A stretch of 7,612 nucleotides of DNA from CBDULX01 sp965368175 (GCA_965368175.1 CBDULX010000151.1:1-7612); one strand, 5' to 3'; counted from the first letter of the stretch, positions 1 to 6,312 are shown. Notes: generated by a model not told the origin, from the letters alone. Program-made: numbers and translations.

Positions 1-70
1 CAAGTTACAAGTTACAAGTTACAAGTTATAAGTCGTAAGTCGTAAGTCGTAAGTCGTAAGTCGTAAGTCA
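1..70. repeat. Tandem heptanucleotide repeat array (10 units)
   Basis: Read directly: four perfect copies of CAAGTTA (1-28), then five copies of TAAGTCG (29-63) and one TAAGTCA (64-70). The two unit types share the AAGT core and an exact 7-bp period, so the array looks like one repeat family that diverged and expanded in two blocks. It begins at the window edge, so its full length is unknown. A 7-bp period would shift a reading frame, and no gene covers it, so it is intergenic. Copy number could vary by replication slippage (inference). Confidence 0.93.
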
Positions 71-104
71 AATTCCAGGTCAAAATCTATAAAGTTTAGT
101 TTTT

Positions 105-132
105 ACTTGTAACTTGTAACTTATAACTTACA
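105..132. repeat. Inverted cluster of the same heptamer (4 units)
   Basis: Four 7-bp units, ACTTGTA, ACTTGTA, ACTTATA and ACTTACA, are the reverse complement of the TACAAGT/TATAAGT phase of the array at 1-70. The two clusters share an 18-bp perfect inverted match (AAGTTACAAGTTACAAGT on the left) and are separated by about 34 bp of non-repeat sequence (71-104). Together they could form a large stem-loop in single-stranded DNA or RNA, or be two arms of a dispersed intergenic element. Confidence 0.9.
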
Positions 133-306
133 GTTGTATGGCTCAATCCTGATCCTGTTTATCCCAAAAAACTGCTTTTTCCACCGATTTCGTGACTCTG
201 GCTTATTTTCAGGGTAAACTTGACGGCTCGCGTTTTTCTGCGATTTTCCTTAAAGTCTATGATTTATAAGGTTTTTTAAAGAATTTATTTGCTTGGAGAC
301 ATCAAG
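133..306 (+). other. Leader/upstream region of the ilvIHC operon
   Basis: No convincing gene is present. A TTGACG hexamer lies at 220-225, but nothing like a -10 box sits 16-18 bp downstream. TATGAT (258-263) and TATAAG (265-270) resemble -10 boxes but lack good -35 partners. I therefore cannot place the operon promoter with confidence. A weak dyad, CCTTA (248-252) with TAAGG (267-271), is followed by six T residues (272-277). The ribosome binding site of ilvI lies at the 3' end. Confidence 0.5.
295..298 (+). promoter_or_regulatory. Shine-Dalgarno site that sets the ilvI start
   Basis: GGAG at 295-298, within TTGGAGAC, lies 8 nt before the GTG at 307. The upstream in-frame TTG at 289 would place this site inside the coding sequence, and no purine-rich site precedes that TTG. 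This favours GTG 307 as the true start. Confidence 0.8.
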
Positions 307-2004
307 GTGGAATTAACCGGCGCTGAAATAGTTGTTCAATGTCTGATTGAAGAAGGCGTTGAACACGTTTTTGGTTACCCAGGTGGAGCTGTCCTGCATA
401 TATATGATGCATTGCATAAGCAGGACAAATTAAAGCACATTCTGGTCCGTCATGAGCAGGCAGCTACCCATGCTGCGGATGGTTACGCTCGCAGTACCGG
501 TAAACCGGGTGTTGTGCTGGTGACCTCTGGCCCTGGTGCCACAAATGCGGTGACGGGTATTGCTACCGCGTATATGGATTCGATTCCTCTGGTGGTGCTC
601 TCCGGGCAGGTACCTCGTCCATTGATTGGCAATGATGCGTTTCAGGAAGTTGACTGTGTGGGCATTACTCGCCCCATCGTCAAGCATAATTTCCTGGTGG
701 AAGACATAAAAGACCTGGCAATTACCCTGAAAAAAGCCTTTTACGTGGCCACCACCGGCCGCCCCGGTCCAGTCGTGGTGGATATACCCAAGGATATTAC
801 CGCCCATCTCACGGAGTTTTCCTATCCCCGCGAGATCAAAATGCGCTCTTATAATCCAACGGTGAAGGGGCATACCGGGCAGATCAAAAAGGCGCTGGAT
901 ATTATTCTGGAAGCCAAAAAGCCAATGGTTTACACCGGCGGTGGGGTTATTTTAAGTAATGCTTCAGAAGAGCTGACAACCTTTACCAGAGCTCTGGGTG
1001 CGCCAATAACCAATACTCTGATGGGGCTGGGTGCCTATCCGGCCAGTGATAAACAGTTTGTGGGCATGCTGGGTATGCACGGTACCTATGAAGCCAATAT
1101 GTCTATGCATCATTGTGATGTACTGATTGCTATTGGCGCGCGCTTCGATGACCGGGTAACCGGTAATCTGGAAAAATTCTGCCCCGATGCACGTATCGTA
1201 CATGTGGATGTAGACCCGGCCTCGATTTCGAAAAATGTCAAAGTCGATGTGCCGATTGTGGGTGATGTTAAAAAGGTACTACTCGAAGTTACCAGGCTCA
1301 TGTCCAGCGATGAGCGTCGCCCTGAAAAAGGCGCGCTGGATAGCTGGTGGCAGCAGATCAATGAATGGCGAGCACAGGATTGCCTGAAATACGATCAGAC
1401 CAGTGACCAGATCAAGCCTCAGTACGTTGTTGAAATGTTGCATAAGGTCACCAAAGGCGATGCCTTCGTAACATCAGACGTTGGTCAGCACCAGATGTTT
1501 GCGGCTCAGTTTTATCACTTTGATAAACCTCGCCGCTGGATCAATTCCGGTGGTCTGGGCACTATGGGTTTTGGTTTGCCAGCCGCCATGGGTGTACAGA
1601 TGGCGCACCCGGATGCTACGGTGGCCTGTATTACCGGTGAAGGCAGTATTCAGATGTGTATTCAGGAGCTGGCGACCTGTTTGCAATACAATTTACCCAT
1701 TAAAATCATCAACCTGAATAACCGTTATCTGGGTATGGTGCGTCAGTGGCAGGAATTCTTTTATGACAAGCGATATGCTATGTCCTATATGGATTCGTTG
1801 CCGGATTTCGTTAAACTGGCGGAAGCTTATGGCCATGTCGGTATCCAGGTGACCAAACCGGAAGATGTGGAACAGGCGCTGGAAGATGCCATGGTTAAAT
1901 ATAAAGACCGACTGGTTTTCATCGATTTTCTCACCGACCGTGAAGAAAATGTTTATCCAATGATTCCTGCTGGTGCAGGCCTTAATGAAATGATTTTGAT
2001 ATGA
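307..2004 (+). CDS. ilvI: Acetolactate synthase, large (catalytic) subunit
   Basis: ThDP-dependent acetohydroxyacid synthase. It condenses two pyruvates to 2-acetolactate, or pyruvate with 2-ketobutyrate to 2-aceto-2-hydroxybutyrate, the first committed step of Val/Leu and Ile synthesis in the cytoplasm. It is 565 aa from GTG 307, close to E. coli IlvI (574). The start is chosen by the GGAG site and because MELTGAE fits the family N-terminus. The order of domains is as expected. The N-terminal ThDP (Pyr) domain has the catalytic Glu50 in VRHEQAATHAADGYAR. The central FAD/TPP domain has GARFDDRVTGN (277-287). The C-terminal ThDP-Mg domain has GEGS (444-447) followed by NLNNRYLGMVRQW (469-481), with Trp481 as the likely substrate-selectivity residue. 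The usual GDGS is GEGS here, which I recall from other gammaproteobacterial homologues, so it need not mean inactivity. It heads the ilvI-ilvH-ilvC operon and overlaps ilvH by 4 nt. The symbol could equally be ilvB in some annotations. Confidence 0.97.
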   Translation: MELTGAEIVVQCLIEEGVEHVFGYPGGAVLHIYDALHKQDKLKHILVRHEQAATHAADGYARSTGKPGVVLVTSGPGATNAVTGIATAYMDSIPLVVLSGQVPRPLIGNDAFQEVDCVGITRPIVKHNFLVEDIKDLAITLKKAFYVATTGRPGPVVVDIPKDITAHLTEFSYPREIKMRSYNPTVKGHTGQIKKALDIILEAKKPMVYTGGGVILSNASEELTTFTRALGAPITNTLMGLGAYPASDKQFVGMLGMHGTYEANMSMHHCDVLIAIGARFDDRVTGNLEKFCPDARIVHVDVDPASISKNVKVDVPIVGDVKKVLLEVTRLMSSDERRPEKGALDSWWQQINEWRAQDCLKYDQTSDQIKPQYVVEMLHKVTKGDAFVTSDVGQHQMFAAQFYHFDKPRRWINSGGLGTMGFGLPAAMGVQMAHPDATVACITGEGSIQMCIQELATCLQYNLPIKIINLNNRYLGMVRQWQEFFYDKRYAMSYMDSLPDFVKLAEAYGHVGIQVTKPEDVEQALEDAMVKYKDRLVFIDFLTDREENVYPMIPAGAGLNEMILI

Positions 2005-2498
2005 ATGTGAAACATATTATTTCTATACTGCTGGAAAATGAATCCGGCGCCCTGTCTCGGGTTGCAGGCCTGTTTTCGGCTCGAGCCTATAATATTGAGT
2101 CATTGACGGTAGCTCCTACGGATGATGAAACCCTGTCGCGTATGACGATAGTTACTTCCGGTACGGAAGAAATTATCGAGCAGATCATGAAACAGCTGAA
2201 CAAATTGATTGATGTGGTGAAGCTGATTGATCTGACTGAAAGCGGCCACATCGAACGAGAATTGATGCTGGCGAAAGTACAGGCAACGGGTAATGCCCGC
2301 AGTGAAGTGAAACGCCTGGCGGATATTTTCCGCGGCAGCATTATCGATGTAACCGATACTACTTATACTATCGAAATGACAGGTAAGGGTGACAAGCTGG
2401 ATGCGTTTTTAACCGCGTTGTCCAGCATTACGATTTATGAAGTTGTTCGCTCAGGCATGATTGGTATCAGTCGCGGCGAAAACTCTTTAACTCTCTGA
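2001..2498 (+). CDS. ilvH: Acetolactate synthase, small (regulatory) subunit
   Basis: Regulatory partner of IlvI. In this family it activates the catalytic subunit and confers feedback inhibition by valine. It is 165 aa against 163 in E. coli IlvH. An N-terminal ACT domain spans about residues 4-78 and contains LLENESGALSRV (10-21) and YNIESLTVAPTDD (30-42). By alignment with E. coli IlvH (offset +2), the valine-contact positions Asn11, Gly14 and Asn29 correspond to Asn13, Gly16 and Asn31, all conserved, so valine sensitivity is expected (inference). The C-terminal half (about 84-165) has the IFRGSIIDVT and VVRSGMIGISRG stretches typical of the second domain. Its ATG overlaps the ilvI stop codon (ATGA, 2001-2004), and no good Shine-Dalgarno precedes it. 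Translation is probably coupled to ilvI, which would help set subunit stoichiometry. Confidence 0.97.
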   Translation: MNVKHIISILLENESGALSRVAGLFSARAYNIESLTVAPTDDETLSRMTIVTSGTEEIIEQIMKQLNKLIDVVKLIDLTESGHIERELMLAKVQATGNARSEVKRLADIFRGSIIDVTDTTYTIEMTGKGDKLDAFLTALSSITIYEVVRSGMIGISRGENSLTL

Positions 2499-2523
2499 AT
2501 TAATTACTGACTGGAATATAAAG

Positions 2524-3546
2524 ATGAACTTGAATATTTACTACGACAAAGATTGTGACCTCTCTATTATCAAAGATAAGAAGGTTACAATCGTTGGTTA
2601 TGGTTCTCAGGGCCATGCGCATGCCCTGAACTTAAAAGATTCGGGTGTTGATGTCACTGTAGCTTTACGTGCAGGTTCAAGTTCTGCCAATAAAGCTGAA
2701 AATGAAGGCTTAAAAGTAGCTTCCATTGTTGATGGTGTGAAATCAGCGGATGTCGTCATGGTGCTGGCGCCAGATGAAATCCAGTCCCATCTGTTCAAAA
2801 ATGAAATCGAACCCAATCTGAAAAAGGGTGCCACCCTGGCCTTTGCCCACGGTTTTGCTATTCATTACAACCAGATTGTTCCTCGTAAAGACCTGGATGT
2901 AATTATGATTGCACCAAAAGCTCCGGGCCATACAGTACGCAGTGAGTTTGTGCGTGGCGGTGGTGTACCGGATCTGATTGCTATTTATCAGGACGCTTCT
3001 GGAAAAGCTAAAGAGCTGGCACTGTCTTATGCTTCAGGTGTGGGCGGTGGCCGTACTGCCATTATTGAAACCACATTTAAAGATGAAACTGAAACCGATC
3101 TGTTCGGTGAACAGGCGGTACTCTGTGGTGGCGCTGTTGAACTGGTTAAAATGGGTTTTGAAACCCTGACAGAAGCCGGTTATGCTCCGGAAATGGCTTA
3201 TTTTGAGTGTATGCATGAACTCAAGCTGATTGTTGATTTGATGTTCGAAGGCGGTATTGCCAACATGAACTATTCAATTTCCAACAATGCAGAATACGGC
3301 GAATACGTAACAGGCGATAAAGTCATCAATGAAGAAAGCCGTAAAGCCATGCGTGAAGCGCTGCGCAATATCCAGAATGGTGATTACGCCAAGCGGTTTA
3401 TTCTGGAAGGTGCGACTAACTATCCTGAGATGACTGCACGTCGTCGTAATAATGCGGCCCATCCTATTGAAACTGTGGGTGCAAGTTTACGTGAGATGAT
3501 GCCCTGGATTAAAGCCAATCAGATCGTGGATAAAAGCAAAAACTAA
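2524..3546 (+). CDS. ilvC: Ketol-acid reductoisomerase, class I (NADPH)
   Basis: Converts 2-acetolactate or 2-aceto-2-hydroxybutyrate to the dihydroxy acids by Mg-dependent alkyl migration and NADPH reduction, the second step of Val/Leu/Ile synthesis. At 340 aa it is the short, class I form (about 330-340 aa), not the long E. coli-type class II. The Rossmann domain has VGYGSQGHAHALNL (24-37). The loop after beta-2, LRAGSSS (48-54), offers Arg49 and serines for the NADPH 2'-phosphate, so NADPH preference is likely. His109 in AHGF is the conserved active-site His. The knotted helical domain supplies metal ligands Asp192 and Glu196 (DLFGE), then Glu228 and Glu232 (FECMHE), and Ser253 in SISNNAEYG. 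The gene starts 25 bp after ilvH, with a weak GGA purine site (2513-2515) 8 nt before the ATG. It is the last gene before a strong terminator, so it ends the ilv transcription unit. Confidence 0.98.
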   Translation: MNLNIYYDKDCDLSIIKDKKVTIVGYGSQGHAHALNLKDSGVDVTVALRAGSSSANKAENEGLKVASIVDGVKSADVVMVLAPDEIQSHLFKNEIEPNLKKGATLAFAHGFAIHYNQIVPRKDLDVIMIAPKAPGHTVRSEFVRGGGVPDLIAIYQDASGKAKELALSYASGVGGGRTAIIETTFKDETETDLFGEQAVLCGGAVELVKMGFETLTEAGYAPEMAYFECMHELKLIVDLMFEGGIANMNYSISNNAEYGEYVTGDKVINEESRKAMREALRNIQNGDYAKRFILEGATNYPEMTARRRNNAAHPIETVGASLREMMPWIKANQIVDKSKN

Positions 3547-3562
3547 TTCCGCTTCTGCTGTT

Positions 3563-3592
3563 AAAAAAGGGGCTAACAAGCCCCTTTTTTTT
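3563..3592 (+). terminator. Rho-independent terminator of the ilvIHC operon
   Basis: A perfect stem GGGGCT (3569-3574) / AGCCCC (3579-3584) with a 4-nt loop AACA is extended by six A:T pairs (A run 3563-3568). It is followed by eight T residues (3585-3592). It lies 16 bp after the ilvC stop codon. The A-run on the 5' side could let it also work on the opposite strand. It separates ilvIHC from pssA transcriptionally. Confidence 0.95.
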
Positions 3593-3674
3593 GGCAGATT
3601 TATAAGCAGTTAAATGGTATGGTATGCACGAACTTTTGATTTAGTCCAGAAGGCTGAACAAGACCTCAATTCAC

Positions 3675-3680
3675 TATAAT
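3675..3680 (+). promoter_or_regulatory. Probable -10 box of the pssA promoter
   Basis: A perfect TATAAT hexamer lies between the ilvC terminator and pssA. The -35 region is poor: CTGAAC at 3654-3659 matches the consensus at three of six positions, with a 15-bp spacer. The predicted transcript would start near 3687, giving a short leader of about 18 nt before ATG 3705. That would put the alternative GTG at 3690 almost at the RNA 5' end. Confidence 0.5.
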
Positions 3681-3688
3681 GATTTAAC

Positions 3689-3694
3689 GGTGAT
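3689..3694 (+). promoter_or_regulatory. Shine-Dalgarno-like site for pssA
   Basis: GGTGAT is complementary to AUCACC near the 3' end of 16S rRNA and ends 10 nt before ATG 3705. This spacing is slightly long. It overlaps the alternative GTG start at 3690, which has no purine site of its own, so it favours ATG 3705. Confidence 0.55.
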
Positions 3695-3704
3695 AGCCAG
3701 TTAT

Positions 3705-4499
3705 ATGGAACACAGTAACAATTCCACTCCCGAACAGGAACCACCACAGCCCGAATATCGACGTCGAGGTGTTTATCTGTTACCCAATTTATTTACCACA
3801 GCGGCCTTGTTTGCGGGTTTTTACGCCATAGTCGCATCTATGAACGGTCGTTTTGAGCAGGCCTCGGTTGCAGTGTTTATTGCCATGATACTGGACGGTG
3901 TCGATGGTCGGGTGGCCAGGGCCACCAACACCCAGAGTGAATTCGGAGCCCAGTACGACAGTTTGTCAGACATGGTGTCTTTTGGCGTGGCGCCGGCGTT
4001 GATCATGTATCAGTGGTCACTGGCATCCATGGTCAATATGGGTGGACAGTGGGGAAAAATGGGCTGGCTGGCGGCATTCATTTACACCGCCTGCGCAGCT
4101 TTAAGGCTGGCACGCTTTAACACCCAGATTGGTGTGGCGGATAAACGATTTTTCCAGGGATTGCCCAGCCCGTCTGCGGCAGCGGCCGTAGTAGGGATGG
4201 TCTGGGTTGGTTTTGATATGGGCATACAGGGTCCGGATGTGGCCATACCGGCACTGGTGTTAACCACTCTGGTTGGTATTCTTATGGTGAGCAATGTGCT
4301 TTATTACAGCTTTAAGGAATTTAACTTCAAGCATAAAGTGCCCGTTTTGACCATTCTGGTATTTGTACTGGCCCTGGCTTTTGCTTCTATTCATCCACCT
4401 ACGGTATTGTTCGGGGTATTCCTTCTGTATATTTTGTCCGGCCCGGTATTGAGTGTGGTGCGTCGGCTTAGGAAGTTAGTGCGTCGTAATACGGCTTAA
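3705..4499 (+). CDS. pssA: CDP-diacylglycerol-serine O-phosphatidyltransferase (membrane type)
   Basis: Inner-membrane enzyme transferring the phosphatidyl group from CDP-diacylglycerol to L-serine, giving phosphatidylserine, which is later decarboxylated to phosphatidylethanolamine. It is 264 aa from ATG 3705; an in-frame GTG at 3690 would add five residues. The CDP-alcohol phosphotransferase signature is complete: Asp64, Asp67-Gly68, Ala71-Arg72, Gly81, Asp85 and Asp89, where the aspartates bind metal and the last acts as catalytic base in the family. Hydrophobic segments at roughly 24-46, 52-63, 91-110, 119-135, 157-171, 180-201, 212-228 and 232-250 indicate a polytopic membrane protein. 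The N-terminus is hydrophilic and Pro/Glu-rich, and the C-terminus is Arg/Lys-rich and probably cytoplasmic. The position after ilvC matches pseudomonads, which supports PssA over PgsA. The serine assignment rests on family resemblance and context, since the core motif is common to all CDP-alcohol transferases. Confidence 0.92.
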   Translation: MEHSNNSTPEQEPPQPEYRRRGVYLLPNLFTTAALFAGFYAIVASMNGRFEQASVAVFIAMILDGVDGRVARATNTQSEFGAQYDSLSDMVSFGVAPALIMYQWSLASMVNMGGQWGKMGWLAAFIYTACAALRLARFNTQIGVADKRFFQGLPSPSAAAAVVGMVWVGFDMGIQGPDVAIPALVLTTLVGILMVSNVLYYSFKEFNFKHKVPVLTILVFVLALAFASIHPPTVLFGVFLLYILSGPVLSVVRRLRKLVRRNTA

Positions 4500-4502
4500 G
4501 TC

Positions 4503-4531
4503 TTGGCAAAGCTGGCAATTGTGGTTATAGT
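4503..4531 (+). promoter_or_regulatory. Sigma70-type promoter of the leuA transcription unit
   Basis: The -35 box TTGGCA (4503-4508) and -10 box TATAGT (4526-4531) each match the consensus at five of six positions, with an ideal 17-bp spacer. The -35 begins 3 bp after the pssA stop codon. Transcription would start near 4538, giving a leuA leader of about 224 nt. That is far longer than needed for ribosome binding and suggests regulation in the leader. Confidence 0.72.
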
Positions 4532-4558
4532 CAGAAAATCATCAAAAAGCTTAACTCT

Positions 4559-4678
4559 ATGACTCAATACAGAACACAAACAGCTATTTGTGCTTCGCAT
4601 CTTCGTGATGTTCTGTCTTGCCATTCGTTAAAGTCATGCCTGGCTGGTTATGCAGTGCTATTCCTGCTACTGCCTTAG
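4559..4678 (+). CDS. Possible leucine-rich leader peptide upstream of leuA
   Basis: A 39-codon open frame starts with ATG about 21 nt after the predicted transcription start. It ends with TAG 83 bp before leuA. Eight of 39 residues are leucine, and the last seven residues are VLFLLLP. The four clustered Leu codons are CTA (4658), CTG (4664), CTA (4667) and CTG (4670). CTA is uncommon in the neighbouring genes, where CTG dominates, and enterobacterial leu leader peptides also use a CTA run. This suggests a peptide whose translation senses charged tRNA-Leu. Against it, no Shine-Dalgarno is visible before the ATG (AAGCTTA instead). The hydrophobic end could also be chance or a small membrane peptide. 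Other short frames overlap this stretch (4636-4746, for instance) without a leucine run. Confidence 0.42.
   Translation: MTQYRTQTAICASHLRDVLSCHSLKSCLAGYAVLFLLLP
4569..4616 (+). promoter_or_regulatory. 5' stem-loop in the leuA leader RNA
   Basis: ACAGAACA (4569-4576) pairs perfectly with TGTTCTGT (4609-4616), 8 bp. An alternative inner hairpin is CACAAA (4575-4580) / TTTGTG (4587-4592) with a 6-nt loop. The two share two bases but can coexist if the inner stem shortens to CAAA/TTTG. Position near the RNA 5' end inside the putative leader peptide fits a pause hairpin, which is inference. Confidence 0.45.
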
Positions 4679-4736
4679 GGCAGAGAATAAATCCCTGGCG
4701 AGGGGGATACGCATCCAGAAAACATACACCCCTAAG
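4652..4736 (+). promoter_or_regulatory. Mutually exclusive RNA pairings before leuA (attenuator-like)
   Basis: Three helices can be read. X is GCAGT (4652-4656) / ACTGC (4669-4673), with leucine codons in its loop. Y is CTGCC (4670-4674) / GGCAG (4679-4683), whose TTAG loop contains the leader peptide stop codon. Z is CTTAGGG (4674-4680) / CCCTAAG (4730-4736), 7 bp. X and Z abut and can coexist, while Y excludes both. Inside Z there is ATCCC (4691-4695) / GGGAT (4704-4708), or alternatively GGAT (4705-4708) / ATCC (4713-4716). No T-run follows any of them, so this is not a canonical intrinsic terminator. Control through Rho or through leuA translation would be needed. Confidence 0.4.
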
Positions 4737-4761
4737 AATAAATTGATTTGCGGATCAAGTC

Positions 4762-6312
4762 ATGAGTAAAGATAAATTAATTATTTTTGATACAACCTTG
4801 CGTGATGGTGAGCAAAGCCCGGGCGCATCGATGAATAAAGATGAAAAAGTCCGTATCGCCAGGGCTCTGGAGCGGATGAAAGTTGATATCATCGAAGCTG
4901 GATTTCCTATAGCCAGTCCCGGTGACTTTGAAGCGGTGCAGGCAGTGGCCAGGGCGATAAAAGACAGCACTGTGTGCGGTCTGGCGCGGGCGCTGGATAA
5001 AGACATCAAACGTGCCGGTGAAGCGCTGAAGCCGGCCAGTTCATCACGTATTCACACCTTTATTGCGACCTCCCCTATTCACATGCAAATGAAATTGCGC
5101 ATGGAGCCGGATGCCGTGCTGGCGCAGGCAGTGAAATCGGTGAAAATGGCACGCCAGTTTACCGATAATGTGGAATTTTCACCGGAAGATGCCGGTCGTT
5201 CAGAAACCGATTTTCTGTGCCGGATAATAGAGGCGGTGATCGATGCCGGGGCCACCACCATTAATATTCCCGATACCGTCGGCTACAATGTACCGGACCA
5301 GTTCGGTCATCTGATCAAAACCCTGATCGAGCGTATTCCAAATTCCGATAAGGCTGTTTTCTCAGTGCATTGCCATAATGATCTGGGGCTGGCAGTGGCC
5401 AATTCCCTGTCGGCCGTGCTGAATGGCGCTCGTCAGGTGGAATGCACCATCAATGGCCTGGGAGAACGGGCCGGCAATGCGGCTCTGGAAGAAATTGTCA
5501 TGGCCGTACGTACCCGTCAGGATCTGTTCGATGTGGATACCACCCTGGATACCACACAAATCATTCCGGCTTCCCGCCTGGTGTCCAGTATCACCGGCTT
5601 TGCCGTGCAGCCGAATAAGGCCATTGTGGGCGCCAATGCATTTGCCCACGAATCCGGGATTCATCAGGATGGTGTGCTTAAAAGTCGTGAAACCTATGAA
5701 ATTATGCGGGCCCAGGATGTGGGCTGGGCGGAAAATCGAATTGTACTGGGCAAACATTCCGGCCGTAACGCTTTGCGTTCGAGGTTGCATGACCTGGGCG
5801 TCGAGCTCAAGTCTGAAGAAGAGCTGAACGAGGCGTTCACTCGCTTTAAGGATCTTGCGGATAAAAAACACGAAATCTACGACGAAGATTTACAGGCGCT
5901 GGTGGCGGAAACCAACTGGTCAGCGGAAAACGAGCTGTTTAAGCTGGTGAGCCTGAAAGTTTGCTCAGAAACCGGTGAAATCCCGGAAGCCACTATTGTG
6001 ATCAGTGTCGAAGGCAATGAACAGTCAGGCACTGCGAAAGGCAGTGGCCCGGTGGACGCTGCTTACAAGGCCATTGAAACCATCGTTGACAGTGACACAG
6101 AGTTGCAGCTTTATTCGGTGAATAATATCACCAGTGGCACCGACTCTCAGGGAGAAGTCACGGTTCGCCTGTCGAAAAATGGCCGCATTTCCAATGGCCA
6201 GGGCGCTGACACTGATATCGTGATTGCATCTGCCAAGGCCTATATCAATGCACTGAACAAAATTATTGTATCGGCGGATCAACGGGAGCACCCACAACTG
6301 GGAGACGTGTAA
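4762..6312 (+). CDS. leuA: 2-isopropylmalate synthase
   Basis: Condenses 2-ketoisovalerate with acetyl-CoA to 2-isopropylmalate, the first committed step of leucine synthesis, in the cytoplasm. It is 516 aa (E. coli LeuA 523). The N-terminal TIM barrel (about 4-270) opens with FDTTLRDGEQSPGAS (9-23). Expected metal ligands are Asp15, His203 and His205 (HCHNDLGLAVANS) and Asn239 (ERAGNAALEE). The linker carries HESGIHQDGVLK (296-307). The C-terminal regulatory domain (about 390-505, ending ASAKAYINALNKI) is present in full, so feedback inhibition by leucine is expected from the family. The ATG at 4762 fits the family start and has a weak GCGGA purine site (4750-4754). It probably has its own promoter and a long leader. 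The next gene begins on the base after its stop codon, and that gene's ribosome binding site lies within leuA. Confidence 0.98.
   Translation: MSKDKLIIFDTTLRDGEQSPGASMNKDEKVRIARALERMKVDIIEAGFPIASPGDFEAVQAVARAIKDSTVCGLARALDKDIKRAGEALKPASSSRIHTFIATSPIHMQMKLRMEPDAVLAQAVKSVKMARQFTDNVEFSPEDAGRSETDFLCRIIEAVIDAGATTINIPDTVGYNVPDQFGHLIKTLIERIPNSDKAVFSVHCHNDLGLAVANSLSAVLNGARQVECTINGLGERAGNAALEEIVMAVRTRQDLFDVDTTLDTTQIIPASRLVSSITGFAVQPNKAIVGANAFAHESGIHQDGVLKSRETYEIMRAQDVGWAENRIVLGKHSGRNALRSRLHDLGVELKSEEELNEAFTRFKDLADKKHEIYDEDLQALVAETNWSAENELFKLVSLKVCSETGEIPEATIVISVEGNEQSGTAKGSGPVDAAYKAIETIVDSDTELQLYSVNNITSGTDSQGEVTVRLSKNGRISNGQGADTDIVIASAKAYINALNKIIVSADQREHPQLGDV
6301..6304 (+). promoter_or_regulatory. 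Shine-Dalgarno site setting the TTG start of the glycosylase gene
   Basis: GGAG (within GGGAG, 6300-6304) overlaps the last codons of leuA and lies 8 nt before TTG 6313. It supports this rare start codon over any downstream ATG (the first in frame encodes Met26) and suggests translational coupling to leuA. Confidence 0.78.

Noticed and set aside
1..132. CRISPR array
   Set aside because: Units are 7 bp in direct tandem without spacers, and no cas gene is present.
220..249. TTGACG (220-225) as part of an ilvI promoter
   Set aside because: At 16-18 bp spacing the downstream hexamers (for example TTTTCC) do not resemble a -10 box.
289..306. TTG at 289 as the ilvI start (six extra residues)
   Set aside because: The GGAG ribosome site (295-298) would lie inside the gene, no site precedes 289, and the family N-terminus fits GTG 307.
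430..873. Minus-strand open frame (147 codons) inside ilvI
   Set aside because: It is entirely antisense to conserved IlvI sequence and has no recognisable domain.
3690..3704. GTG at 3690 as the pssA start
   Set aside because: It overlaps the only Shine-Dalgarno-like site and would be almost at the predicted RNA 5' end; ATG 3705 is preferred, although this is not certain.
4500..4560. Intrinsic terminator after pssA
   Set aside because: No GC-rich stem followed by a T-run was found, so pssA transcripts may read into the leuA leader or end by Rho.
4636..4746. Alternative short frame in the leuA leader (ATG 4636 to TGA 4746)
   Set aside because: No ribosome site, no enrichment in leucine or other pathway amino acids, and it stops before leuA; the frame at 4559 is the better leader-peptide candidate.
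5423..5827. Plus-strand open frame in another phase inside leuA
   Set aside because: It overlaps the conserved leuA core in a different frame, with Trp/Pro/Arg-rich out-of-frame composition and no family resemblance.
5362..5871. Long minus-strand open frame (169 codons) inside leuA
   Set aside because: It lies fully opposite a clear leuA coding region with conserved motifs and shows no recognisable protein family; it is a shadow of the leuA codon pattern.
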